Source: a virus
Strand: one strand, 5' to 3'
Virus record (IMG/VR): IMGVR_UViG_3300034111_001022
Location: 1-56,372 of that record
Length of the DNA: 56,372 bases
The notes beneath the pieces were generated by a model. That model had not been told where the DNA came from and ran no database searches. It was given only the letters and a program-made list of their open reading frames with translations. Below, piece after piece: positions 1 through 8,372 of this stretch; within the stretch, counting starts at the first letter, position 1, and every line of letters starts with the position of its first letter. A program made the position numbers and the translations under genes.

Positions 1-74
1 CGATTTTCCATCGCACGATCTCCACGACCATCACCTACACTTTTCTTTAAACGTTCATCATTTGTATTTGTCAT
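1..74 (-). CDS. Split virion-associated protein, N-terminal part
   Basis: The ATG at 74 follows a GGAGCAAGTA ribosome site, and the frame stays open to base 1, giving about 24 residues beginning MTNTNDERLKK. The other part of the protein is at 55929-56372 at the far end of the window, reading in the same direction. Joined directly, the two parts are one base out of frame, so a base (or 1+3n bases) is probably missing at the contig ends. It lies between scaffold and capsid genes, which suggests a virion or head-assembly role. I do not recognise a named family. Confidence 0.75.
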   Translation of the reverse strand, partial: MTNTNDERLKKSVGDGRGDRAMEN

Positions 75-141
75 TACTTGCTCCATTCAGCAATTGATTA
101 GAATTATGTTCTAATTTTTATAAAAAGAAAACTACTATTTT
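75..141. other. AT-rich gap with a small inverted repeat
   Basis: A short AT-rich spacer between the scaffold gene and the split gene. Bases 97-103 (ATTAGAA) and 109-115 (TTCTAAT) form a perfect 7-bp inverted repeat with a 5-nt loop. Read on the plus strand it is followed by a T run. On the transcribed minus strand it is a bare hairpin. It may stabilise or separate mRNAs. I see no gene here. Confidence 0.4.
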
Positions 142-1068
142 TTAACTCTTGTTAGCACGATCGTATTCTGCGTACTTTTTAACGTAACGCTGACGCAATA
201 CTGGATCATCCCAAACGCCTGCCTCTTGTAAGGCTGCCTTGCGCTCAGGGCTAATGTAAACCTCTTTCCTGGTCGATACTGGCGCGTGTTCACGACCAGA
301 ACCTACAGCAGGGCCGCCTGTTGGCTTGCGTGCAGTCTTGAACTTCTCTGGTAAGCGACGCTTAACGCGGTCATGCAACTCATCCCAGTACTCTTCCGAG
401 CGAGGATCAAAACCTTCTTGCGCTAGCTTGTTATCAATGGCCAACACAATGGCTGAGTCTTCATCTTTACCTGAAGGATCGTACCAGCTGTGCTCTTCCA
501 TGAACTCTTTAGCGTAGTGCACAACCTCTGAATCAACCTGCGGCTGACGTGGGGCTTGCTGAGATTGCTGTTGCTTGTACTGCGTAAGCTGTTGCATCTT
601 AGCCATCGCTTGATCACGGTACTGCATCGCCTGCACGACATCTTCACCGTTACCTGCTTCTACTGCCTTGGCAATGATTTTTTGTGATGTCTCTACCTCA
701 TAAGCAGCTTGCTGGATTTGCTGATCAATCTGACTCAAGTTAGTTTGTTGGGTGTGTGTTTCAACAGCACCGATACGACGCTCTAGCTCATCGTTACGAC
801 TACGCAAAAAGTTAAGCTCAACTTTGTCGCGGCCGATGGCCTTATCGCGGCGCTCTTTACGTTCTTTTTTCTCTAGTCGACGGCGTTCACGAATTGCTTC
901 GCGGTCGTCCTCACTACTAGCATCGCTCTCTTCTTCAGATGATTTTAAATTACTTTCCTCTTCCTCATCGTCTTCGTCAAGCGGGTTGTCAACGGCCACA
1001 TACTCCGCATCCTTTAGCTCGTCCTCATCGTCTTCGATGAGCGCCTCAACTTCTTTTTCTTTTGCCAT
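142..1068 (-). CDS. Putative capsid scaffolding protein
   Basis: A 308-aa protein with a very acidic N-terminal third (runs of D and E up to about residue 55), then a charged R/K/E-rich helical stretch, then a long Gln-rich helix predicted to coil (about 90-175). The C-terminal part is basic and mixed. This acidic, coiled-coil composition and the position between portal/co-chaperonin and major capsid genes are typical of podovirus scaffolds, which shape the procapsid and then leave it. The ATG at 1068 follows AAAGGAGCTAGGT. The call rests on composition and synteny, because scaffolds diverge strongly in sequence. Confidence 0.75.
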   Translation of the reverse strand: MAKEKEVEALIEDDEDELKDAEYVAVDNPLDEDDEEEESNLKSSEEESDASSEDDREAIRERRRLEKKERKERRDKAIGRDKVELNFLRSRNDELERRIGAVETHTQQTNLSQIDQQIQQAAYEVETSQKIIAKAVEAGNGEDVVQAMQYRDQAMAKMQQLTQYKQQQSQQAPRQPQVDSEVVHYAKEFMEEHSWYDPSGKDEDSAIVLAIDNKLAQEGFDPRSEEYWDELHDRVKRRLPEKFKTARKPTGGPAVGSGREHAPVSTRKEVYISPERKAALQEAGVWDDPVLRQRYVKKYAEYDRANKS

Positions 1069-1086
1069 ACCTAGCTCCTTTATCAG

Positions 1087-1488
1087 CTATAAGAAAGCAC
1101 GAATCGCTAATGGGTCAGCTGTTACTTTACCGATTAGATCCGTGTCTTTAAAAATTACGAACATTGCGGTCGTGTCGCTATCAACGCGCACTTCCCAACG
1201 ATCACCACCGTACTTGGCCACTCGAACAAAGTCACCCTTTTGACACCAAGCACCTTCAGGCCATAACTCCATAGTGTTACGGTTTTTGAAGGCCAACGGC
1301 CCCACTGTTACTACTCTTCCTACTTGCGTGTTCCACTTTTCTGTCTCTGTGGTTTCAGCCTGTAAAATAATACCGCCTGCTGTTTTTAACTTCGGTGCTC
1401 TAATTTGCACCAAAACATAACTCCCAAAAGGTGTTATTCCTGGGTCTGCATTTGGAAACGCATCATCCAGCGTTTGATCAGACATCAT
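1087..1488 (-). CDS. GroES-like co-chaperonin (Cpn10 fold)
   Basis: A 133-aa protein with Cpn10 features: a 'P-FGSYVLVQI' first strand (about 20-29), a mobile-loop-like segment KTAGGIIL (35-42) with the hydrophobic GGI tripeptide that docks GroEL, a V-G-R-V-V-T-V-G-P strand (56-64), and a C-terminal VIFKDTDLIGKV strand. GroES caps host GroEL. Phage versions such as T4 gp31 enlarge the folding cage for capsid proteins. Its place between portal and scaffold fits a role in capsid folding. It starts with ATGATG at 1488 after AGAGGATAACG and overlaps the upstream gene's end by 11 nt. The family assignment is firm; the role is inferred. Confidence 0.85.
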   Translation of the reverse strand: MMSDQTLDDAFPNADPGITPFGSYVLVQIRAPKLKTAGGIILQAETTETEKWNTQVGRVVTVGPLAFKNRNTMELWPEGAWCQKGDFVRVAKYGGDRWEVRVDSDTTAMFVIFKDTDLIGKVTADPLAIRAFL

Positions 1489-1663
1489 CGTTATCCTCTT
1501 TAATTGTTGACAAAATTACTTCTATAGCACGCTCAATTCCAGCGTACATCCCCACCATGCGTCCATACTCAAACGCATCGTGCGAATTTGGTGTACGAAG
1601 CGCAGATATTGCCAACTCTTGCTGCGCCGTCGTTAATAAATTCAAAATCTTATCGATCGTCAT
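1478..1663 (-). CDS. Small helical protein, unknown
   Basis: A 61-aa, probably all-helical protein (MTIDKILNLLTTAQQ...) with an acidic C-terminus. It overlaps both neighbours (4 nt upstream, 11 nt into the GroES-like gene), so it is translated as part of the packaging/head operon. I see no known domain. The length and lack of low-complexity sequence support a real gene, but the function is unknown. Confidence 0.65.
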   Translation of the reverse strand: MTIDKILNLLTTAQQELAISALRTPNSHDAFEYGRMVGMYAGIERAIEVILSTIKEDNDDV

Positions 1664-1848
1664 TTCTTATTTGTCCGATTCTCATAGTCCTGTCTGCACC
1701 CAACGCTACACCACCGGGCCCCATTTACTGTACTATCTAAGCAATTCAAACACACATTGCTTGTCGGTATCGTCAAATCAACTGAATACCTAGCTCTAAT
1801 TAAGTCTTCGCGCTCTTGGCGCTCTTGACTTACGTCCGCATCATCCAT
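1660..1848 (-). CDS. Small four-cysteine zinc-finger-like protein
   Basis: A 62-aa protein with an acidic, helical N-terminus followed by CLNC (33-36) and WCSVGC (46-51), a C-x2-C-x10-C-x3-C arrangement that should bind one zinc ion. The RWCS-x2-CR-x2-YE ending resembles short zinc proteins often found in phage structural operons. It overlaps the next gene by 4 nt. The function is unknown; it could be a nucleic-acid or protein-binding accessory. Confidence 0.7.
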   Translation of the reverse strand: MDDADVSQERQEREDLIRARYSVDLTIPTSNVCLNCLDSTVNGARWCSVGCRQDYENRTNKK

Positions 1849-1851
1849 AAG

Positions 1852-1986
1852 TTACTTAGGGATTGATTGTGTTTTAACTGGTGTACCGGGTAATGATTTG
1901 CCGTCTAACTTAGCGCCCATTGCCATACGTTGGTGCTGTGATACGCCTTGTGAATTTTTGCAATTGCATTTATCTGTTGTTGCCAT
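1852..1986 (-). CDS. Very small conserved-looking protein
   Basis: A 44-aa ORF (MATTDKCNCKNSQ...) preceded by AAGGAGCAACAAA, a strong ribosome site, and filling the gap between portal and the zinc-finger gene. It has a CNC pair near the N-terminus and ends in a Pro/Thr-rich basic tail. I cannot assign a function. The strong SD and tight packing with its neighbours argue that it is translated. Confidence 0.6.
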   Translation of the reverse strand: MATTDKCNCKNSQGVSQHQRMAMGAKLDGKSLPGTPVKTQSIPK

Positions 1987-1997
1987 TTTGTTGCTCC

Positions 1998-4505
1998 TTA
2001 AAAGTTAGGATTTGGGTTAATGCCCGTGCCAGTTGACACGTCTACTTTGTTACCGCTCAATATCTCAGCTGCTGCAAGGTCCTTGGCCGTAGCGTTGTCT
2101 TCTTGGTTCATTTGCAAGCGTGCTGTTAAATCGGCCTGCTTACGTGCGTCCTCACGGTCTTGTTTAAGCAGCTCGGTTTGCATATCAAGCTCGTCCTGGC
2201 GAAGTTGCAAGCTAGCTTTGACCGCGTCACGCTGTGCTTGTGTCTGCGCTTGAACTTGATCACGCTGACCTTGCGCCTGTATCTTCATCTGATCAGACTG
2301 GGCACGTTGTGCAATAGATTGTTTTTGTACTTCTACTGCGGCCATAGTTGGATCTTGTGGTTGCTGTGGCTGCATTTGTTGCGCCATAGCGAACGCCTCT
2401 GAAACAATTTGCAAGAACTCTGGCGGTATCGCGCTTTCAATCGCTTGCTGTATCTCAACCGCTGCTTGTGCCTCAATCATCGCGTCGTCATTCAACTGGC
2501 CACTTTCGCTAGCCACGCTGAGGCCTTGGTTGGTGACCTTCATGTAGTGCATTAACAAGTGGTCTTTAATGTGCGCCACTATTGCCGGTACAAACATCGG
2601 TGCGATGATTGGATTTTGACCAAACATGGGCGACTGTAAGAACGCTAAGTGTACGCGCAAGTGGGCGATGTGCTCTTGCTCAAGCAACGCGCCGATTGGC
2701 TTGCCAACGGAGGCCGCAAAGTTCTCTTGTATGGGGTCGATGTTCTTAGGCTCAGGTTTTGGTATCAATAACTCAGAACCCTCTGGTATTTTTAGTTGTT
2801 TTAAGAATAATTCCTCAACCTTACGCACGTCATACAGCTGTGGCATCGCCATTGCGCGCTGTTGAACCGCCTGAATTTGCGCAAAACGCTGTGTTTCACT
2901 GAAAATATTGGGGTCTGAGACAGGAATAACGTCCATCGGACCGTCAAAATCTGACGGATCGACCATTTTCTCGCCAACTTCGTCAATTACCATCTCGTCT
3001 GTCAAATAAGCAGAGTTTAGGCGGTGCATTACCTTAAGAACTTGCGCCATTGAGTTGTGTAAGCGTGAGTGGATAGATGAAAACACCACCATGCCCTGCT
3101 CAATCAACGCTAAAGTCGTGCCAACTGGCATATTTGGGTTCTGATCTGACAGTTTTTCGAACGATGTCTGAACAACACCCTTACCTGCGTCAACCAAGAA
3201 GCCAAGCAACTGCATAAGTACTGGGCTTGGTGGGTTAAATGGTATCGGCATTGCAATCTTACGCACGTCGTCAACGTTGATGCCGCCCTCAATCTCTACA
3301 ACCTCTGTTGGTTGTGGGTTCAAGTTTTGGCCGTTAGGGCCACCCTTAAGCTTAAGCAACGTTGGGATGTTAGATATGTGTGCAGAGTCAAGCAACGCAC
3401 GCAGTGCGCCAGTGGCAGCGCCTGATAGGCCGCCAATCATATGTGTCAAGCCAATTGGGTACGCGCCGCGCCAGGGTACGAACGGGAACTCAACGATAGA
3501 GACCAGTGGCTCCTTGATTGTTGCGTCGCTCTCTGCCCAGTTACGGTACACGGACAAGCACTTTTCTGTGGCCTTGTCTACTGTGATGACGTACGGTAAG
3601 AACTCGTCGCCCTCAAGGTCAGCCGCCGTAGTGATTTCAAACACCGTGCGTAGGCCATCCTCGTTGTAAGAGTTGTCATTGCGACCTTCAATCTTGTCGT
3701 TGGCCTTGGTGGCCTTAGAGTAATCAATGTCATCCGCCATGCCGAGGTCAACCTCGCGGTACATGCCTGAGCGTACGCGTTTCTCGTACTCATACTTGGT
3801 GATGTACTGGACGTGCGTCTTGCGCTCGGCCGTGTGGAAGTTAGACGCAGCGAACGGTAGGTAGATGTCATCCACTGGAATGAACACTGACTCCGTGCGG
3901 TTAAGGTCCTTGTTCCAGAACAGCTTCATGTACTGCACGCCGCCTAGTGGCAACTGTGTCGTTAGCTGCTCAAGCTCAGAGCGGAACTCAGGCATCTGCT
4001 CGGTGAGCTGCCAGTTCATGTACTTGGCCTTGCGCTCAGCCTTCTCAAGCTTGGACTTGTTCTGTGTGCCTATGATTTTGCTGCGTACTGGGCCGTTCGG
4101 TGGGAACAGCTCCTTCATGGCGCGCGCTGAGAAGTCAACGCAGGCCTCTGTCATTAGTGGGTGCACGACCTTGTTGGCGCCTGTGAATGATGCGCCGCCT
4201 GGGGCGTCATCACCAAGGCCAGTACGACGAATGCCCTCTTCGTATTGCTCGTCGCGTTTTTTACGTGCGTCTTTGTCGCGCTCAATCTTTGTTATCAAGT
4301 CATCGACAATAGCAGCAAGGACACTAGGGTCGATGTCGTCAACGATGTTGGCAAAGTGCTCACTTTGGGTTTGATGGTCCTCTTCGTTCTCAAGCGTAAC
4401 CATCACGCCGCCGTCGTCAGTGTCACGGATGTCCGTGACCTCTTCGTCTAGCTCAACCGTCTCGCCCTTGAGTTCTTCCTCATCGTCCATCATGTCTTTA
4501 GCCAT
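1998..4505 (-). CDS. Portal protein (podovirus/SU10-type)
   Basis: An 835-aa protein that forms the dodecameric DNA channel at one capsid vertex. The region from about 60 to 560 has portal features: GASFTGANKVVHPLMTEA, a PPNGPVRS segment and a LPLGGVQYMKLFWN stretch, with acidic N- and Gln-rich C-terminal extensions. The last about 150 residues are a Q/A/E-rich coiled coil, probably the barrel or a scaffold/DNA contact. The length matches large portals of phiEco32/SU10-like podoviruses. It lies downstream of the terminase and polyvalent genes. The ATG at 4505 follows AAGGATTATAA. The assignment uses residue pattern and synteny. Confidence 0.9.
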   Translation of the reverse strand: MAKDMMDDEEELKGETVELDEEVTDIRDTDDGGVMVTLENEEDHQTQSEHFANIVDDIDPSVLAAIVDDLITKIERDKDARKKRDEQYEEGIRRTGLGDDAPGGASFTGANKVVHPLMTEACVDFSARAMKELFPPNGPVRSKIIGTQNKSKLEKAERKAKYMNWQLTEQMPEFRSELEQLTTQLPLGGVQYMKLFWNKDLNRTESVFIPVDDIYLPFAASNFHTAERKTHVQYITKYEYEKRVRSGMYREVDLGMADDIDYSKATKANDKIEGRNDNSYNEDGLRTVFEITTAADLEGDEFLPYVITVDKATEKCLSVYRNWAESDATIKEPLVSIVEFPFVPWRGAYPIGLTHMIGGLSGAATGALRALLDSAHISNIPTLLKLKGGPNGQNLNPQPTEVVEIEGGINVDDVRKIAMPIPFNPPSPVLMQLLGFLVDAGKGVVQTSFEKLSDQNPNMPVGTTLALIEQGMVVFSSIHSRLHNSMAQVLKVMHRLNSAYLTDEMVIDEVGEKMVDPSDFDGPMDVIPVSDPNIFSETQRFAQIQAVQQRAMAMPQLYDVRKVEELFLKQLKIPEGSELLIPKPEPKNIDPIQENFAASVGKPIGALLEQEHIAHLRVHLAFLQSPMFGQNPIIAPMFVPAIVAHIKDHLLMHYMKVTNQGLSVASESGQLNDDAMIEAQAAVEIQQAIESAIPPEFLQIVSEAFAMAQQMQPQQPQDPTMAAVEVQKQSIAQRAQSDQMKIQAQGQRDQVQAQTQAQRDAVKASLQLRQDELDMQTELLKQDREDARKQADLTARLQMNQEDNATAKDLAAAEILSGNKVDVSTGTGINPNPNF

Positions 4506-4514
4506 TTATAATCC

Positions 4515-7500
4515 TTAACAATTCCAACGTTTTAATGAGGCCGCCTTACGAGTTGGGTTACCTTGCTCGTCCTTCATCGGCCCCGGCATGCCAGACATTC
4601 TAGCGCAGAATGACTTGCGTCTACCGGCGTCCGCGTCTGTCTTTGGGTGCGGGGCCGGTGCCTTTAGGTTCGAGCCAGTGGCGTTGTTATACTTCGCGCG
4701 GCCCTTTGCAGTCAGCCCGGCGCCTTGTGACACCGGCAACTTCTCGCCTCTGCCTACTGATAAAACAGGGCCGCCTTTAGCGAAGCCTGGTGCGTTATCT
4801 TTAAACTCGTACATCGCATCATAGTCTACCTCGCCACCTTCTGCAAATGCGGGCTCATCTTTTTTATTCCAAAACGGTGACTGCCCACTTGCCTCACGCT
4901 TGTTAGCGCTGCGAATGGCCGTGGCCACTGCGTCTTCAGGAACGATACCGGTCTCACGGATGTAGTTCAAGTCAGCCGGGTGCATCCCCTCAATAATGCT
5001 CGGCATCTCGCGGCCGTCGACATTAATGGAGTACTCGGTCATCACGTCACGGCCGTTAGGCATACGGATCTCGCCCAAGGCACCAGTGTCCTTAGCCTCG
5101 CCAGTCTCACGGTCGCCGTAGTCTTTAAACTCGTACATGGAATCGTAGTCGATATCATCGGTCTCAACCGCGCCACCCTCTGCGTAGTTCGGCTCTTCGT
5201 ACTGCGGCAGCATCTTCGATACGCCACGGCCGTACTCGGCTGATCGTCTTTGTATCTCGGCCTCGGTTGCGCGTCTGCCGCGCTCCTTGATACCAGCCTC
5301 AACGCCGGCCATGTTCTCGTAGTAGTCACCGACGGCGTCGCTCTTAGGACCGGTGAACGGTGAGAAGAAGTAGTCTGTGTACTGGTAGGCCTTGCCCATG
5401 TCTCTAGCCACGTCAGCTGGGATGTCTTGTCTGACGCCGAAGTCGTAGCCACCGCCGTAGTTCAACGCCGCATCAAGCGGTGAGCGGTTCACTCGTGAGT
5501 TGCCGACCGTGTCTAGGTAGTTCTTCTTGAGCTCGCTCGATAGCGCGTCTGGGTACTTGCCGTGCTCGACCGCTTGCTTGTTGTACTGAATGCGATACTT
5601 GGCAGCCTTAGCTAGCAGCTTGGCCTTGTCCATCATTGATAGGCTGGCGAACGGGTCGCTAACCTTGCCGCCCTCTGCGAAGTTCTTGGTGTAGTTGATA
5701 CCCTTGTAGTAAGGCGACACGTTAACGCCAACGCTTGACTGATCGCGTGGGTCGGAACGGTAAACAGATAAGTTCTTGTATTGAGGCGACACGTTAAACC
5801 CTACCGTTGCCTGAGTGCGTGGGTCGGTGCGGTAAGCAGACCAGCCCTTCGCTAGTGGCTGGCGACCAACGCCATACTGCACACCGTCGTCTGTCATGTA
5901 ACGAGCGCGTAGCTCGCTGATGTCGTCACGCTTAATTTTTTGGCCTGGCTGCGTTACGGTGTAGCCGTCGTCGAACGTGTAGGTTCGAGCAGGCAACTTA
6001 AACACTTGGCCCTCTTTGGTAACACCGAAGCCGTACTTGTTTAGGATGTCAACGTCGGTGCTAAAGTTGTAGTGGCTGCCTGACGAGCTCGCACTGTCAA
6101 AGTTGCCGTAGTCACCTGACGCTCTAACGTTCAAGCCACCTTCGTCCATGTGAACTGGTCCGCCGCCAGCGAACTTCTGCTCGCTCTTGACGGCGTACGC
6201 TGGGTTCTTGGCGATAACCAACGGGCCAATCTGTAGTATCTCTTCGGCGCCGGATACAGGCTCCATCGTGTTACGGTCGTAGAAGTAGCCGTGACGCTCA
6301 GGGTCGTATCCAACCTGGACCCACTCACCACTGGCCAAGTTCTCTTGGGCCTTCTTGACCGCGTCCTCTTGGCTTATTGGGTTCCACTCGCCACGGATAA
6401 CAGCGAACGGCGCCTTGGGTCCGCCCTTGGCTACCTTTAACGCCTTGTCCGGTGCGCCTATCATGGTCGCGTTCTTAACTGACGACACTGAGTCGTATAC
6501 CGTCGGCGCGTTCTTGCGGTGAATAGAGTTAACCCACACGCCGTGATCCTTGTAGGCTGGGATGTCTAGGCGTAGGTCTGTCTGCTCACCAGCTGGGATC
6601 TCTGATGCCTTGCCGTACATTGGTTGCTTGTTCTTGGTGAGCGCGCGCATCGCGTCTTCGTATGTTGCTGGTGCTGGCACAAACGAGTACGGCTCAACTG
6701 GCTTGAGTGAGTTGACTAACCTGTCGTACTCGCTCGCGGTGATCTCGCCTCTGTCTAACTGATTGGCCGCCTTTGTCAGCTCAGGGACGCGCTTGGTGAC
6801 GTCCTTGAAGTTCATGTCTATGCGACTGACAGCCGGCGCAGCCTTGGGTGTTATGTACTGCTCGGCCATCTCACGTAAGCCCTTGGCTGCAGCCTTGACC
6901 ACACCGCCACCAGCGAACGCAGGTAGGCCTTGGTTGATCACATAGTCGCGTATCTCTGGCGTAATCTCGAAGCCCATCTGCTCAGACACGTTATTGCCAA
7001 GCTGCACGCCGATAGGTTTAACGCGCTCCGTTACACCCATTGATTTCAGTATATCGTTGGCAGTGCTGGGTATAATCTGATCGTAGTATGTCTTCATGCC
7101 CTCGCCGCCGACTCTAAGTGCATCAGCGTTATAAACTTCGCCACCAAGCCCTTGGGCTTCAATTTGTTTAGCCAAGTCGCTGCCGATGTAATCAGACACC
7201 GAACTCATAGGGATGTTCTTACCGATGCTATGCTCACCGCCACCTGGCAACGTTGCGAGCATTGATACTGTGTTGTCTGGATTCTTTGTAACCATTAGCT
7301 CATCAATCTGCTTAGCTAAGTTGTAACGATCAGCCTGCTGCGCGCCAGTAGTCCAGGCCAAATGGCTTTGCCCCTCGTCAACCGCGCGCTCGATGGCCTT
7401 CTTCAAGCCCAACGCTGTCCAGTCGCCTGTGTCTTCGACGTATGGGCCACGAGGTATGCCTCTTAGCTGAGGTATTTCACGTAGCGCTGCCCGCAATTCG

Positions 7501-8312
7501 CGAACCTTTTGAACCATAGGTGTAGAATCCTCACCGCGATTACGCATAGCCATGACTTCTAAATCTGCATTTTCTAACTCATTTTCCAATTGAATGCGAC
7601 GTTCTGCATTCAAGTCTGGTTCTAAGAACCCTTTCTTCCTACCCTGCTGCGCCCAGTCTGACTGCAGCTCCTCTAGGAACAGCACGTCCTTGTTGTCAGG
7701 TGTAAGCTTAATGTTGGTGCGCAGGTGAGCCAAGATGTTGGGCTCGTCGAAGTGACCAGAACTAAAGTTAGATGGGTCACGGAGTACATCGCTAAGGTTG
7801 GGCTGATCATACTCGCGTACCACCCAATCAGGATTGTTGTTGAGCTTCTCAAGCGTGCGCGCCGGTATGGGCATTGTGCCACTAGCAAGGACGGTTCCGT
7901 TAGCGTCTTTGATTTCAAAGGCCTTATCCATTCTTATTCTAGGTGAGCTTGTGTTTGGAGGCAGATGGATGAGCGTCTCGGTGTAGTCCTCGCCGCCTGG
8001 TAACACGTACTTGCCGTACTGGGTCTCATCGATACCATAACCATCAGCGCGGAGGTTCTTGGTATTAATCTTGGGTGAGTTCTCTTGAATGTGTTTGACG
8101 ATGTCCGCCTTGGACACCTTAGACTGCCGCGCTAGTAGCTCGTCTAGCTTGATCGCTAGTGCTTCTTTCTTCGCGGCCTTGGGTGCGTTAGCCTTGATGT
8201 ACGCTGCCCACTGTGAGCTGGGCATGGTCTCCATCTTATGCGCGATGATCGTTCTCTCTAGTGGAGAGAACATGTTCTTGATCTTGTTGAGTGCGCTAAC
8301 TGGGTTTGGCAT
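4515..8312 (-). CDS. Large polyvalent-type virion protein with C-terminal DUF6321-like domain
   Basis: A 1265-aa protein between terminase and portal. Residues about 215-440 resemble the 'FLEELQSDW...GR-KG...WTTG-QQADRY' region of phage and mobile-element polyvalent proteins, interrupted by an E/R-rich coiled-coil insert (about 235-285). Later come short tandem repeats (two 'YR-DPR-Q-VG-NVSP-YK' units, two 'YD-MYEFKD' units) and six [FY]A-x-GG motifs acting as linkers. The last about 75 residues (VSQGAGLTAKGRAKYN..., ending RKAASLKRWNC) match the small DUF6321-type domain seen in podophages. It may be co-packaged and injected. The enzymatic activity is unproven. The start at 8312 follows AGGGAATGCT. 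Confidence 0.75.
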   Translation of the reverse strand: MPNPVSALNKIKNMFSPLERTIIAHKMETMPSSQWAAYIKANAPKAAKKEALAIKLDELLARQSKVSKADIVKHIQENSPKINTKNLRADGYGIDETQYGKYVLPGGEDYTETLIHLPPNTSSPRIRMDKAFEIKDANGTVLASGTMPIPARTLEKLNNNPDWVVREYDQPNLSDVLRDPSNFSSGHFDEPNILAHLRTNIKLTPDNKDVLFLEELQSDWAQQGRKKGFLEPDLNAERRIQLENELENADLEVMAMRNRGEDSTPMVQKVRELRAALREIPQLRGIPRGPYVEDTGDWTALGLKKAIERAVDEGQSHLAWTTGAQQADRYNLAKQIDELMVTKNPDNTVSMLATLPGGGEHSIGKNIPMSSVSDYIGSDLAKQIEAQGLGGEVYNADALRVGGEGMKTYYDQIIPSTANDILKSMGVTERVKPIGVQLGNNVSEQMGFEITPEIRDYVINQGLPAFAGGGVVKAAAKGLREMAEQYITPKAAPAVSRIDMNFKDVTKRVPELTKAANQLDRGEITASEYDRLVNSLKPVEPYSFVPAPATYEDAMRALTKNKQPMYGKASEIPAGEQTDLRLDIPAYKDHGVWVNSIHRKNAPTVYDSVSSVKNATMIGAPDKALKVAKGGPKAPFAVIRGEWNPISQEDAVKKAQENLASGEWVQVGYDPERHGYFYDRNTMEPVSGAEEILQIGPLVIAKNPAYAVKSEQKFAGGGPVHMDEGGLNVRASGDYGNFDSASSSGSHYNFSTDVDILNKYGFGVTKEGQVFKLPARTYTFDDGYTVTQPGQKIKRDDISELRARYMTDDGVQYGVGRQPLAKGWSAYRTDPRTQATVGFNVSPQYKNLSVYRSDPRDQSSVGVNVSPYYKGINYTKNFAEGGKVSDPFASLSMMDKAKLLAKAAKYRIQYNKQAVEHGKYPDALSSELKKNYLDTVGNSRVNRSPLDAALNYGGGYDFGVRQDIPADVARDMGKAYQYTDYFFSPFTGPKSDAVGDYYENMAGVEAGIKERGRRATEAEIQRRSAEYGRGVSKMLPQYEEPNYAEGGAVETDDIDYDSMYEFKDYGDRETGEAKDTGALGEIRMPNGRDVMTEYSINVDGREMPSIIEGMHPADLNYIRETGIVPEDAVATAIRSANKREASGQSPFWNKKDEPAFAEGGEVDYDAMYEFKDNAPGFAKGGPVLSVGRGEKLPVSQGAGLTAKGRAKYNNATGSNLKAPAPHPKTDADAGRRKSFCARMSGMPGPMKDEQGNPTRKAASLKRWNC

Positions 8313-8372
8313 AGCATTCCCTAAAGAGGATTGGCTTTTCGCGATTTTAACCCAGTATTAATTAAAATACAA

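Noticed and set aside
752-1243. 163-aa Ser/Arg-rich plus-strand ORF
   Set aside because: Antisense of the acidic Glu/Asp-rich scaffold gene, which forces long Ser/Arg/Leu frames.
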